Source: Escherichia coli
GTDB lineage: Bacteria > Pseudomonadota > Gammaproteobacteria > Enterobacterales > Enterobacteriaceae
Length of the DNA: 64,000 bases
NCBI RefSeq assembly: GCF_036503815.1
Contig: NZ_AP027764.1
Location: 620,001-684,000, forward strand
Direction: 5' to 3'
Positions 49,928 to 59,270 of this stretch are shown piece by piece (within the stretch, counting starts at the first letter, position 1; every line of letters begins with the position of its first letter). Below the pieces are notes generated by a model, which ran no database searches, was not told where the DNA came from, and saw only the letters and a list, made by a program, of their open reading frames with translations. A program made the position numbers and the translations under genes.

Positions 49928-50788
49928 TTATGCTGAAATTCGATTCGCTGAACCACAGACATTAATTTTATTTCTGACAACTTCTTTCATCGCATCCATA
50001 CCGACGCGCATATAATAACGAGGATCATTACCCTGCGGATTTTCCGCAAACCAGGCTTTAACCGCGCCAGCGAAGGCTATTTTTAATTCTGTGGCAACGT
50101 TCACTTTTGTGACGCCAAGTTCAATAGTGCGACGGACAAATTCATCCGGGACATCGCTGGCACCATGCAGCACCAGAGGAACATCCACCACTTCACGAAT
50201 TTCCGCCAGCCGCTGGAAATCAATCTTCGGCGTTTTGCTGTATAAGCCGTGCGCCGTACCAATCGCTACCGCCAGGCTGTCGACGCCAGTCAGTTCGACA
50301 AAGCGTTTAGCTTCTTGTGGATCGGTCAGGAATGCACTTTCGGCGTCAACGCTCATGTCATCTTCAACACCGCCCAGGCGGCCCAGTTCTGCTTCCACGC
50401 TGCAATCCTGTGAGTGGCAGAAGTCGACAACCGATTTCACCAGCTTCACGTTCTCGTCAAATGGGAAGTGGCTGCCGTCGATCATCGCACTGCGCACGCC
50501 TGCGTGGACTTTACGGCGAATATCATCCAGCGATTCGTGGTGGTCGAGATGCAGCGCCAGTGGCATGTTGTAGGTTGTGGAATAGGCACTACACAGGGCG
50601 TAGATCTCTTCCAGCGCGATATGTTTAAAGGTCCCCGGCGTCCCGGCGAGGATCACCGGCGATCGCATTTCACTGCACACTTCGAGGATCGCCTGGATCG
50701 TCTCGGCGTTATGAATGTTAAAAGCAGGCACCGCGTAGCCATTGGCCTGGGCGTCCTGTAACAGATATTTGGTGGAGATAATGCTCAT
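49928..50788 (-). CDS. kbaY: Tagatose-1,6-bisphosphate aldolase, catalytic subunit
   Basis: 286 residues, class II (zinc) aldolase. It cleaves tagatose-1,6-bisphosphate to glyceraldehyde-3-phosphate and dihydroxyacetone phosphate, the end of the pathway. The zinc ligands are visible: LHLDHHES, the His in TAHGLYSK, and the His in LHGASDVP. It needs KbaZ for full activity and stability. It is 12 bases after agaS. Confidence 0.97.
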   Translation of the reverse strand: MSIISTKYLLQDAQANGYAVPAFNIHNAETIQAILEVCSEMRSPVILAGTPGTFKHIALEEIYALCSAYSTTYNMPLALHLDHHESLDDIRRKVHAGVRSAMIDGSHFPFDENVKLVKSVVDFCHSQDCSVEAELGRLGGVEDDMSVDAESAFLTDPQEAKRFVELTGVDSLAVAIGTAHGLYSKTPKIDFQRLAEIREVVDVPLVLHGASDVPDEFVRRTIELGVTKVNVATELKIAFAGAVKAWFAENPQGNDPRYYMRVGMDAMKEVVRNKINVCGSANRISA

Positions 50789-50800
50789 AATGCGATCCTC

Positions 50801-51955
50801 TTATGCCTGCCACGGATGAATGATTACGCCTTGCACCACACGGTTAACGGTGCCGCTGGCTGATGGGGTATCCGGCGTATTGCCCATGTGCAGCGACTGC
50901 ATCAGTGCAAACGTCTGGGCGTACATCAGGAAGCAAAATGCCTGCTCAACGTCGATAAAGTGACGTGACGGCGGCAGGATGATATGTGGACCGGCGGTAA
51001 TAACGTCGTTGCTTTCCGCGGCGATGGCGATTACGCGCATTGCCTGGTTGTCACGGCGGAGTTCTGCCAGCAGATCAAGATCATACTGACGCGTATAGGG
51101 GTGGCTGGAGACAAACACCACCACCAGCGTTTCGTTATCGACCAGCGATTTCGGGCCATGACGGAATCCGGTCGGGGAATCATAAAAGGCCGCCAGTTTA
51201 CCCGCCGTCAGTTCCAGTACTTTCAGCGCCGACTCGCGTGCTGCGCCCTGTAAGCCACCGCTGCCGAGATAAACGATCCGTTTCCACGGTGCGTAACCAA
51301 ACACACCTTCGCTGAAATCGCCCAGTGAGGTCAGGATCGCCTGGCAACGATCCGCTACGTCGCGGAAGGTCTGGCTATTGATTGTCTCAGGTGCGAAAAC
51401 CGCGAGGCAGCTGGCCATCATAGTGGTAATGCTGCTTGTCATCGCAAAGCCGCGATCGTGCGTTTCTGCGGGCATCAGCAGGGCAAACGCGTTGTCGCTG
51501 TTGATCGCGTTTTGGTAAAGAGCGCCCGCTTCGTTGCAGGTGATCGGCAGGTGATAGCATTCCGGTACAAATTGATTTGCCAGTTCCACGGCAGCGACGC
51601 TTTCCGGGCTGTTGCCAGATCGACCGAAGGAGATCAACAGTAGCGGATGCGCTGGATTCAGGTAGTCCATCGGATTAGTGACCAGATCGGTGGTCGGTAC
51701 GGCGCTGAAGTTTTTACCGGTATGGCTGGCAAGCCACGGCGCGATGATGTCACCGATAAATGCCGAGGTTCCGGCTCCGGTCAGGATGATCCGCAGATTC
51801 TCTTTGCGCAGTAACGGTTCAAGGAAGTTATTGAGCGCGGAACGTAGCGCGTCGATGTTGGTGAGTGAACGGATCCATGCGCGAGGCTGATGGCGGATCT
51901 CTTCTTCAGTCCATGTGCCGGTGGTGGCGGCCGCTGGGGTGTAATTTTCTGGCAT
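50801..51955 (-). CDS. agaS: Galactosamine-6-phosphate deaminase/isomerase AgaS
   Basis: 384 residues with two SIS domains (about 45-190 and 215-345; LTGAGTSAFIGD and SFGRSGNSPES bind phosphosugar). In E. coli it is the enzyme shown to convert galactosamine-6-phosphate to tagatose-6-phosphate and ammonia. It is the first gene of the operon agaS-kbaY-agaB-C-D-I, and an AgaR-type control region lies just upstream. Confidence 0.96.
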   Translation of the reverse strand: MPENYTPAAATTGTWTEEEIRHQPRAWIRSLTNIDALRSALNNFLEPLLRKENLRIILTGAGTSAFIGDIIAPWLASHTGKNFSAVPTTDLVTNPMDYLNPAHPLLLISFGRSGNSPESVAAVELANQFVPECYHLPITCNEAGALYQNAINSDNAFALLMPAETHDRGFAMTSSITTMMASCLAVFAPETINSQTFRDVADRCQAILTSLGDFSEGVFGYAPWKRIVYLGSGGLQGAARESALKVLELTAGKLAAFYDSPTGFRHGPKSLVDNETLVVVFVSSHPYTRQYDLDLLAELRRDNQAMRVIAIAAESNDVITAGPHIILPPSRHFIDVEQAFCFLMYAQTFALMQSLHMGNTPDTPSASGTVNRVVQGVIIHPWQA

Positions 51956-52010
51956 AACTCAATCCTTAGTCTGATGAACTTGACTTCCGGCATTGCAGGT
52001 TTCGCTTGCC

Positions 52011-52107
52011 TTTCGTTTCATTTCACTTGGTGATTCGTTTCGTTGATTAAAATCTATAGAAAAGAAATCGAAAGTTCAATGGAGAAAAAAGAAATAAAAC
52101 GAAATTT
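52011..52107 (-). promoter_or_regulatory. agaS: Putative AgaR operators at the agaS promoter
   Basis: TTTCGTTTCATTTCACTTGG (52011-52030) and ATTCGTTTCGTTGATT (52033-52048) carry the TTTCGTTT word on the plus strand; GAAATAAAACGAAATTT (52091-52107) is an opposite copy. They lie 55-150 bases upstream of the agaS start. The agaS promoter is expected among them. The rest of the 350-base gap to agaA holds a REP element and nothing else I can name. Confidence 0.65.
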
Positions 52108-52198
52108 GTGATCGTTGAAAGAAAAGACAAGGGAAGATTAAAGGATTGCGTGATGACGTCGCTATGTGTACCGATTGCTGGAAGCGGCGTACCGTAGA

Positions 52199-52224
52199 GC
52201 GGATAAGACGCGCCAGCGTCGCAT
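52199..52224. repeat. REP-like element between agaA and agaS
   Basis: GCGGATAAGACGCGCCAGCG then TCGCAT, the core of an enterobacterial REP. It lies 80 bases after agaA (leftward), between that gene and the agaS control region. Confidence 0.7.
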
Positions 52225-52305
52225 TCGACACCACTGCACAGATTAAAACGAAAGAAAAAGAAAGGCCTTACGGGGGAAGTGAAGGCCCAATAAAGGAGCA
52301 AACCA

Positions 52306-53439
52306 TCAAAACGAAGCTAATTGACCCTGAATCCAGATTTGTTGCACATGCAGCCCGCTATCCAGCGCAACGACGCTGGCGCGTTTGCCCGGTTTAAGCG
52401 ATCCCAGAACACCATCAACACCCAGCATACGCGCCGGATGCAGCGATGCCATATGGATGGCTTCCGCAGGCGTTACGCCCGTCAACTCGACCATGTTGCG
52501 CACTGCCGCATCGACAGACAGCGTACTGCCCGCCAGCCCACCGGACGCGGTACGGACAACGCCACCGCGCATCTGCACTTCTTCACCACATAACGTATAG
52601 TGACCATCCGGCATCCCGGCTGCCTGCATCGCGTCGGTGATCAGAACTATCCTCTCTTTCGCACAGCAACAACACAGTGACATCGCCGCCGGATGAACAT
52701 GATGCCCATCGGCTATCAATTCCAGCCAGGCGTGCTTGTCCGTTAAACCCGCGCCAACCATTCCCGGTTCGCGGTGATGTAATCCTGTCATCCCGTTATA
52801 GCAATGCACCAGGCCGTCTGCGCCAGCATCAAATGCGGCGCGGGTTTGTTGCCAGGTCGCCGCGCTATGCCCCAGCATCACCCGTACGTTTTGCTGTTTA
52901 AGATGACGAATGGCTTGTAACGCGCCTGTTTTTTCCGGTGCCAGCGCCACCACGCGCAAGGTATGCCGTGAAACAGCAATCAATTGATCCAGCTCGGCAA
53001 TTTCCAGCTCGCGAAACAGCTCCGGCGGATGTGCGCCTTTATTCTGCGGCGTGAAGTACGGTCCTTCGAGATAACTCCCCAGCACTTGCGCACCAGGTAC
53101 ACCGCGCTGGCAGCGTAGAGCAATACGTTCCAGCGCCGCATGAATGGTATTAAGCGGCGCGGTTACGGTAGTCGGCAACCAACTGCCGACACCTTCCCGT
53201 GCCTTGTGCATTGCCAGCTTGTCGAGCACATCCGGCGCGTCATCCATAACATCAACGCCCGCACCACCGTGTACATGGGTGTCGATGTAAGCGGGGCAGA
53301 GCAGTTCCGCATCGCGTTCAGTCACGCCCACTGGAATCGGTTCGATTGCTACGATTACACCGTCAGCAATACGCAGCTGATGGTCATCGAGCCATCCCTC
53401 TTCAGTCAGCAGCCTTCTGGCGCGCAGAACGTGTGTCAT
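52306..53439 (-). CDS. agaA: N-acetylgalactosamine-6-phosphate deacetylase
   Basis: 377 residues from ATG 53439 (MTHVLRARRLLTEEGWLDD), chosen because this ATG overlaps the agaF stop as ATGA. AgaA removes acetate from N-acetylgalactosamine-6-phosphate. It is a NagA-type amidohydrolase TIM barrel: DTHVHGGAGVDVMDD, EGPYFTPQNKGAHP (metal Glu), GHSAATW, HCYNGMTGLHHREPG, and the catalytic Asp in LITDAMQAAGM. The gene is intact, while in K-12 it survives only as a fragment fused to agaW. Confidence 0.97.
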   Translation of the reverse strand: MTHVLRARRLLTEEGWLDDHQLRIADGVIVAIEPIPVGVTERDAELLCPAYIDTHVHGGAGVDVMDDAPDVLDKLAMHKAREGVGSWLPTTVTAPLNTIHAALERIALRCQRGVPGAQVLGSYLEGPYFTPQNKGAHPPELFRELEIAELDQLIAVSRHTLRVVALAPEKTGALQAIRHLKQQNVRVMLGHSAATWQQTRAAFDAGADGLVHCYNGMTGLHHREPGMVGAGLTDKHAWLELIADGHHVHPAAMSLCCCCAKERIVLITDAMQAAGMPDGHYTLCGEEVQMRGGVVRTASGGLAGSTLSVDAAVRNMVELTGVTPAEAIHMASLHPARMLGVDGVLGSLKPGKRASVVALDSGLHVQQIWIQGQLASF

Positions 53440-53870
53440 ATTCCTTCCTCGACCGGACATTCCTCATGGCAGCGACCAAGTTCGTCCACCAGACTGGTTA
53501 GCCCACGGTGTCCACACTCCAGCGCCTGAACACGGAACTCTTCACCGCTTAACCCTTCGCGCTCCAGCACCATTTCCAGTAACAGTTGCAAATTGGTGCC
53601 GGTGATCACTTCATAGCCCGGTTTTTGCATCGCCAGCGTTGAAGCCACGCGAAACGGTGTGCCGCCCAGCAAATCTGTCAGAAAAACAATGCCGTCTTCA
53701 CAATCCAGTTGGGCGATGGCCTCTTCAAGCTGCGATGTAAGCAGCGCGGTGCTTGAGGTTTCCGGAAAATCGATGGCGATAAACTGCGATTGCTCACCGA
53801 GAATTTGCTTCATTGCTTTTTCCATGCCGCTGGCAAATCCGCCATGCCCTGTCAAAATAATACTTAACAT
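53436..53870 (-). CDS. agaF: PTS EIIA (mannose family), AgaF
   Basis: 144 residues. Phosphorylated His9 in the N-terminal ILTGHGGFASGME, the EIIA-Man signature. It receives phosphate from HPr and passes it to AgaV (and, being the only IIA of the cluster, probably to AgaB). Overlaps agaA by 4 bases; 17 bases separate it from agaE. The gene is absent from K-12. Confidence 0.97.
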   Translation of the reverse strand: MLSIILTGHGGFASGMEKAMKQILGEQSQFIAIDFPETSSTALLTSQLEEAIAQLDCEDGIVFLTDLLGGTPFRVASTLAMQKPGYEVITGTNLQLLLEMVLEREGLSGEEFRVQALECGHRGLTSLVDELGRCHEECPVEEGI

Positions 53871-53887
53871 CTAATACCTCATTGTAT

Positions 53888-54766
53888 TTAAAGGAAATGA
53901 CAGAATTTACCGACGATGCCAAGAACCACGGTAACCGCAATCAGGCGCAGCGGACTCCAGCCGCGGCGTACCAGCCAAAACATGGTCAGGGTGTAGACCA
54001 GCGGTAAGAAGGCAGGCATCAGTTTGTCGATAACGTCAGCCTGCAGCTTAACCACTGCGTCGCCCGCCGTGATTTCCAGCGTGGTGCTTAAACGAACATA
54101 GGTTGCCACCAGTGCGCCGATCACCGTCATCCCAACGATAGACGCTGCATGGCCGACTTTTTTGGTATTCGCTTTAATGAGTGGGATCGCCGCCACGCCC
54201 ATGCGGTAAGCATAATGCGCCAGACCAAAACGCAGCCCCAGGTGTACCACGTTAAACAGCACAATAAACACGACTGCGCCAAGAATAGAGCCTTGCAATG
54301 CCAGACTGGCACCAATCCCGCCACAAATCGGCAGTAACGTTAGCCAGAACATGGCATCGCCAATCCCGCCGAGCGGCGCACCGACGGCAATTTTGGTGCT
54401 CTGAATACTGTTAACGTCCTGCTTAGAACGCTCCATCGCGAGGATAATGCCAATAACAAACGTCACCAGAAATGGATGGGTATTGAAGAAACCCATATGT
54501 CCCTTCATGGCGCGCGCCAGGTCGCGTTTATTAGTGTGGATCTTTTTCAGAGCAGGCAGCAGACCGTACAACCAGCCGGAAGCCTGCATACGCTCGTAGT
54601 TAAAAGAAGCTTGTAACAGCATGGAACGCCAGGCGACGCGGTTGATATCTTTTTTTGTTAGCTCCGCGCCAATGCTCTGATCTTCATACACGTTTTCATT
54701 GACGCCTGTCAGCAGTGTTTCTTCGTTTTCACTGACGTTCGGCAGGGTAGTTTGATTAGATGCCAT
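53888..54766 (-). CDS. agaE: PTS N-acetylgalactosamine-specific EIID
   Basis: 292 residues from ATG 54766 (MASNQTTLPNVSENEE), with ribosome site AGAGGA 8 bases before; a TTG two codons earlier is less likely. A mannose-family EIID (RSMLLQASFNYERMQASGW), similar to AgaD but with a longer N terminus. It forms the GalNAc permease with AgaW and AgaV. It overlaps agaW by 11 bases. Confidence 0.96.
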   Translation of the reverse strand: MASNQTTLPNVSENEETLLTGVNENVYEDQSIGAELTKKDINRVAWRSMLLQASFNYERMQASGWLYGLLPALKKIHTNKRDLARAMKGHMGFFNTHPFLVTFVIGIILAMERSKQDVNSIQSTKIAVGAPLGGIGDAMFWLTLLPICGGIGASLALQGSILGAVVFIVLFNVVHLGLRFGLAHYAYRMGVAAIPLIKANTKKVGHAASIVGMTVIGALVATYVRLSTTLEITAGDAVVKLQADVIDKLMPAFLPLVYTLTMFWLVRRGWSPLRLIAVTVVLGIVGKFCHFL

Positions 54767-55535
54767 CTTCAAATTCCTCTTTCTGTGCCGCAGGTTGAGT
54801 CGGTTCAGGAGATTTACGCAGCAGGTCGATCAGCGCCATCGCCAGCGCGGCGGCAGCAATAGCCAGCACCGGTAACTTGAGCCAGGCGGCGGCAACGAAG
54901 CCCAGGATGAAGTAGGGGATGTAGACGTTTTTCATCATGATTTTCAGCAGCACGGCAAAACCGATTGCTGGCATGATGCCGCCCGCGACGCCAAGGCCGT
55001 CGATTAACCGTTGCGGCAGGACATCAATGATGGTTTTTGCATGTTCCGCGCCGAAGTAGATAGGCAGGAAAGCGCAGAGAAAATAGAACGTGCCGAGTGC
55101 CAGCAATGCCAGATAGTTCACGCGTTCAATGCCGCGAGTATCGGCGTTCTCCGCCATCCGGTCGCAGCGGGACATTACGCCAGACATCACCGAGAACAGG
55201 AAGGTAATCCCCATCTGTACTGCGACAGCGAAAGGTACGGCGACACCGACCGCGACATCCGGTTTCACGCCAGTAGTAATGGCAAACGCCGTGCCGACGA
55301 TAGTTCCGATAATCACGTTAGGCGGCTGTGCGCCCGCCAGCGGTGCCAGCCCCATCCACACCAGTTCCAGCGTACCGCCGGTTAAAATACCGGTATGCAG
55401 ATCGCCAAGCACCAACCCAACTAACGGGCCGAGGACCACCGGGCGGTGCATATGGGTCAAGCCGTTAAACATATCCAGGCCAGCGATAAAGGCGATAATG
55501 CCCAACGCAAATGCCTGCAACAGACTGATTTCCAT
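54756..55535 (-). CDS. agaW: PTS N-acetylgalactosamine-specific EIIC
   Basis: 259 residues, full-length mannose-family EIIC (VLGDLHTGILTGGTLELVWMG, GAQPPNVIIGT). In K-12 this gene is truncated by the deletion that joins it to agaA; here it is complete with its normal C terminus and overlap with agaE. It is 10 bases after agaV. Confidence 0.97.
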   Translation of the reverse strand: MEISLLQAFALGIIAFIAGLDMFNGLTHMHRPVVLGPLVGLVLGDLHTGILTGGTLELVWMGLAPLAGAQPPNVIIGTIVGTAFAITTGVKPDVAVGVAVPFAVAVQMGITFLFSVMSGVMSRCDRMAENADTRGIERVNYLALLALGTFYFLCAFLPIYFGAEHAKTIIDVLPQRLIDGLGVAGGIMPAIGFAVLLKIMMKNVYIPYFILGFVAAAWLKLPVLAIAAAALAMALIDLLRKSPEPTQPAAQKEEFEDGI

Positions 55536-55545
55536 AATGAATCCC

Positions 55546-56019
55546 TCAAAGTAATTTAAAGAGGTCCACAGCAGGTTCTGTCGGAACGCCCTGAACGAAG
55601 CATTCCACCCCAGCGGCTTTCAGGTCGTTAAATGCCGCGATATCGCTCGCATCCACAGAAACCGTTTTGGCAATTTGCTGCTTGCCATTGGCATAGTGCA
55701 TGTTGCCAACGTTAATGCGACTCACCGGGACCCCACCTTTAACCAGCGTCAGGAAATCGGCAGGTGTTTTACAAACCAGCAGAATTTTCTGCCGATCGGC
55801 GGCGCGGTGGATGTTGTCGATCACTTTTTGCAGCGTCCAGAAACGTACTGCGATCCCTTCTGCCAGTACCATTTCCATCAGGTTTTGTTGTACCGGATCT
55901 TCGGCAACCTCATCATTGGCTACCAGCACCAGATTTGCCCCCGCAAATCCGACCCACTGAACGCCGACCTGACCGTGAATCAAGCGTTCATCAATCCGGC
56001 TTAAAACAATATTTGGCAT
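55546..56019 (-). CDS. agaV: PTS N-acetylgalactosamine-specific EIIB
   Basis: 157 residues from ATG 56019 (MPNIVLSRIDERLIHGQVG), ribosome site GAGGA 7 bases before. Phospho-His in RLIHGQVG (about residue 15). It takes phosphate from AgaF. The upstream start at 56055 overlaps kbaZ without support. Confidence 0.96.
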   Translation of the reverse strand: MPNIVLSRIDERLIHGQVGVQWVGFAGANLVLVANDEVAEDPVQQNLMEMVLAEGIAVRFWTLQKVIDNIHRAADRQKILLVCKTPADFLTLVKGGVPVSRINVGNMHYANGKQQIAKTVSVDASDIAAFNDLKAAGVECFVQGVPTEPAVDLFKLL

Positions 56020-56041
56020 AGCGTGTTCCTCTTTGTTTTGC

Positions 56042-57322
56042 TTATTGGCCTTCACAGGCTGTGTGGTACTGCGCCAGGATGTCCTGAATATGGTTGATAA
56101 TGAGTTCCCGTGGCGTTGGCTGCAGCTCGCCGGAGCGAACTTTCACGTATTGCAGCGGCAGGTACTGACTGATGAGCGGCAGCGGAATTGGTGCATCCGC
56201 CAGGTTACGAACCAGATGGGCGAAAGCGTCATCAATCTGGCTGTCCGGCCAGTAGTAGCGCACGCGATCCGAGTAGCTATAACCACGCGCCAGGCGACGT
56301 GCGTTGCCGTCACCGTGGTAGTGGCTTTGCCAGTATTCCGGGCGGTCGAGCATCACGTTTTCCAGTACCTGACGCAGACCGGAACAGGCTTTCGCTGGCA
56401 CCAGTTCTTCTTCAATCGCTGCCAGTGAAAACAGTGCTTCACGTAGGGCGAAGGTCAGCGCTGGGCCAACTTTCAGAATGGCAAAGTGGTCAATCACCAG
56501 CTGGCGCAGCGATTGCGGCGTTTGATAATCGGTAGAGTGCGCTTCGAAAATCAGCGTTTCGTAGTTTTCGACCATCTGGCTTAAGGCGGTCGCTTTAGCT
56601 GGCTGATAATCAATAACGTTGGTGTGATCGAATTCGACGCCGGGTTGTACCACCAGAGCAATGATGCGTGGCCAGATGGCATTCAGACCTTGCTTTTCAA
56701 AGGCGTGACGATGGGCTTCCAGCGTGGCGCGGGCGGCATCCGGCGTGGTGACCGCCAGCTCGCTTAAGGTTTCATGCGCGCCGCCAGGTACCGGCACTTC
56801 GGTACCAATGACATACACCAGATCGGCTTCGCCAAAGTGTTCACGACAGGTTTCTTCCGCGACTTTAGCCAGTCGGGCGGCGCGTTCAGCCACGATGTCA
56901 TCGGTTAAGGGAACCGGATCGTCCTGACAGGACATGCTGCAATCAAGGTGAATTTTTTTGAATCCTGCCGCCACGTAGCTTTTAATCAAATCATCGGCAT
57001 TGGCCATCGCCTGAGCTGCAGGCAGGTTTTGCCAGCGGTTTGGCCCCAGATGATCACCACCCAGAATCAACGCGTCTTGTGGGAAATTCAATGAGTCGGC
57101 GAGCTGACAAACAAAGCCGCGAAAATCGGCGGGTGTCATTCCGGTATAACCACCGAACTGGTCCACCTGATTGGATGTCGCTTCAATCAGTAACGGTGTT
57201 TGGTTTACACTGGCGTAGCGGATTGCAGCTTCCAGCACCAGCGGGTGTGCGGAACAAACGGCATAAATCCCATTTGTTTTGCCCTCTTTGTGCTGCCTCA
57301 CCATTTCTGTCAGATGTTTCAC
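56042..57322 (-). CDS. kbaZ: Tagatose-1,6-bisphosphate aldolase, chaperone-like subunit
   Basis: 426 residues from GTG 57322 (MKHLTEMVRQHKEGK), ribosome site GGAGAGG just upstream; an ATG at 57388 in frame would add 22 residues but has no ribosome site and lies within the AgaR operator region. KbaZ resembles GatZ and supports KbaY stability and activity; it may also act in its own right. It is the first gene of the operon kbaZ-agaVWEFA, divergent from agaR. Confidence 0.95.
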   Translation of the reverse strand: MKHLTEMVRQHKEGKTNGIYAVCSAHPLVLEAAIRYASVNQTPLLIEATSNQVDQFGGYTGMTPADFRGFVCQLADSLNFPQDALILGGDHLGPNRWQNLPAAQAMANADDLIKSYVAAGFKKIHLDCSMSCQDDPVPLTDDIVAERAARLAKVAEETCREHFGEADLVYVIGTEVPVPGGAHETLSELAVTTPDAARATLEAHRHAFEKQGLNAIWPRIIALVVQPGVEFDHTNVIDYQPAKATALSQMVENYETLIFEAHSTDYQTPQSLRQLVIDHFAILKVGPALTFALREALFSLAAIEEELVPAKACSGLRQVLENVMLDRPEYWQSHYHGDGNARRLARGYSYSDRVRYYWPDSQIDDAFAHLVRNLADAPIPLPLISQYLPLQYVKVRSGELQPTPRELIINHIQDILAQYHTACEGQ

Positions 57323-57356
57323 TTTCCTCTCCAGTTCAGATTGCTGCGATATTAAT

Positions 57357-57563
57357 CTTTCGTTTTGTTTCAGTTGATACTGCGTCATGGTGAGATAAAA
57401 ATAAAACGAAAGATAATAGTTTTCTGATCTGATTCACAAAAGAAACATAATGAAAGTCACTGAAACGAGAGTAGCTTGCGTCAATGGGCAAGGTGGGCTT
57501 GCATTTGCTCAATAGAAAGGCGTTAATAGGCAAAACGAAATGAAACGAAAGTTTTACGAAAGG
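57357..57563. promoter_or_regulatory. Array of putative AgaR operators between kbaZ and agaR
   Basis: Repeats of TTTCGTTT and its complement: TCTTTCGTTTTGTTTCAGTT (57357-57376), ATAAAACGAAAGATAA (57401-57416), a cluster at 57436-57471 (AAAGAAAC, TGAAAGTC, TGAAACGAG), and three close copies at 57531-57563 (AAACGAAATGAAACGAAAG, then ACGAAAGG) reaching the agaR ribosome site. They fit DeoR-family repression of both divergent promoters. Confidence 0.7.
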
Positions 57564-57570
57564 ACTTACT

Positions 57571-58380
57571 ATGAGTAATACCGACGCTTCAGGCGAGAAG
57601 CGAGTGACAGGCACCAGCGAGCGACGAGAACAAATCATTCAGCGCCTGCGACAGCAAGGGAGTGTGCAGGTTAACGATCTGTCGGCATTGTATGGCGTAT
57701 CTACTGTGACGATTCGCAACGATCTGGCGTTTCTGGAAAAGCAGGGGATCGCTGTGCGGGCCTATGGCGGCGCGTTGATCTGCGATAGCACTACGCCGTC
57801 AGTCGAGCCATCAGTGGAAGATAAAAGCGCGCTGAACACTGCGATGAAACGCAGCGTTGCGAAAGCTGCCGTTGAGTTGATTCAGCCAGGTCATCGGGTG
57901 ATCCTCGATTCCGGGACCACCACTTTTGAGATTGCTCGTCTGATGCGCAAGCACACTGACGTAATTGCGATGACCAATGGTATGAACGTAGCTAATGCGT
58001 TGCTGGAAGCGGAAGGCGTTGAGCTGCTGATGACCGGCGGGCATTTGCGCCGTCAGTCGCAATCTTTTTACGGCGATCAGGCTGAACAATCGCTACAAAA
58101 TTACCACTTCGATATGCTTTTTCTCGGCGTAGATGCGATCGATCTTGAGCGCGGCGTCAGCACGCATAATGAAGATGAAGCCCGTTTAAACCGTCGGATG
58201 TGCGAAGTTGCGGAACGGATCATTGTGGTCACCGATTCCAGTAAGTTCAACCGTTCCAGTTTACATAAGATCATTGATACTCAACGTATCGACATGATCA
58301 TTGTTGATGAAGGCATTCCTGCGGATAGTCTGGAAGGACTGCGAAAGGCTGGGGTTGAAGTGATTCTGGTCGGGGAGTGA
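57571..58380 (+). CDS. agaR: AgaR, DeoR-family repressor of the aga cluster
   Basis: 269 residues. N-terminal winged helix (about 12-68; [38 protein letters not shown]), followed by the DeoR sugar-sensing domain (about 85-255; [25 protein letters not shown]). It represses kbaZ-agaVWEFA, agaS-kbaY-agaBCDI and itself; amino-sugar phosphates are the likely inducers. The operator words overlap its own ribosome site (CGAAAGG), suggesting autoregulation. Confidence 0.97.
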
Positions 58381-58434
58381 GAAAGGGGGCCCGCTGGTCA
58401 ACACCAATGTGTTCGGCGGGCATTGTGAACACCA

Positions 58435-58899
58435 TCAATGGTTTTCTTCTGTCTCTTGGGTGAGGCTTTCCCAGTCGGCAGGAGGATGTCCTCTTTTTAA
58501 CATTTTACTGAATACGGTATAGGCATCTGTTTTTTTACCGTAGGTGCGCAGCGTGTTTTCATCGTTCATCCATCCCAGAATGATGACTTTCTCTTTTTCA
58601 CTGTAACGAAAGAAGAGACGATAGCGACCAGCACCAAATTTTACCCGTGACCAGTCTTTATTTTTCCCAGAGCCTAACGACTTGCCATGACGGAATGCCG
58701 GTGATGATGGATTGACCGTGATATGCTCCTCAATCACTTTATGGACCACCGCCAATAACTTTGTGGCAGCTTTTCTCTGATAATTTTCAGGATCTTTTCC
58801 CTTTAATGCCTCGACTTCGGCAACTAAAGCATCGTAGGTTTCCTGAAAACAGGGATGAGCATATAGCGCCCAACCATTAACCCTTTGTGGAAAATCCAT
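58435..58899 (-). CDS. yhaV: YhaV toxin, RelE-type ribonuclease
   Basis: 154 residues. YhaV is the toxin of the prlF-yhaV type II pair, a ribosome-dependent mRNase of the RelE superfamily fold. FPQRVNGWALYAHPCFQETYDAL and WSRVKFGAGRYRLFFRYSEKEKVIILGWMNDENT are the conserved parts, with catalytic basic residues in the latter. The start overlaps the prlF stop by one base (TAATG), the usual antitoxin-first coupling. Confidence 0.96.
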   Translation of the reverse strand: MDFPQRVNGWALYAHPCFQETYDALVAEVEALKGKDPENYQRKAATKLLAVVHKVIEEHITVNPSSPAFRHGKSLGSGKNKDWSRVKFGAGRYRLFFRYSEKEKVIILGWMNDENTLRTYGKKTDAYTVFSKMLKRGHPPADWESLTQETEENH

Positions 58900-59234
58900 T
58901 ATTCGTCGTCGCCAATCTCATCGTCAATGTTGACGTCCATGCCAGCGACAAGTTTCTTTCCTTGTTGAATGTCGAATGGACGAGTTTTTTGCGGGTTGTT
59001 CTGGATATCTGCATCCAGAAAACGCAAAAATGCATTCATAGTATGATCCTCCTGTTCATCTCCCAGTCGGCACATAAATACTTGCCCACCAGGCAGAATT
59101 TCGTAATGAATGCTGTCCAGGCCTGGCTTCAGTTTTAAGGCCTCACGCACTGGCGCGGGGATAGTTGTTTGTCCGCGTATCGTGACCTTTGATTCAGTGG
59201 TCAGTACAGCGTTAGAGCGAGCATTAGCGGGCAT
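58899..59234 (-). CDS. prlF: PrlF (SohA) antitoxin, AbrB family
   Basis: 111 residues with an AbrB/SpoVT swapped-hairpin DNA-binding domain (about 10-55; SKVTIRGQTTIPAPVREALKLKPG). It neutralises YhaV and represses the pair. Mutant prlF alleles were found as suppressors of protein export and of htrA (sohA) defects. The C terminus is acidic (DVNIDDEIGDDE). A promoter with an overlapping palindrome lies upstream. Confidence 0.96.
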   Translation of the reverse strand: MPANARSNAVLTTESKVTIRGQTTIPAPVREALKLKPGLDSIHYEILPGGQVFMCRLGDEQEDHTMNAFLRFLDADIQNNPQKTRPFDIQQGKKLVAGMDVNIDDEIGDDE

Positions 59235-59270
59235 TATTTACTGTCCTTTTACAGCCTGTTTTCTGCTCAA

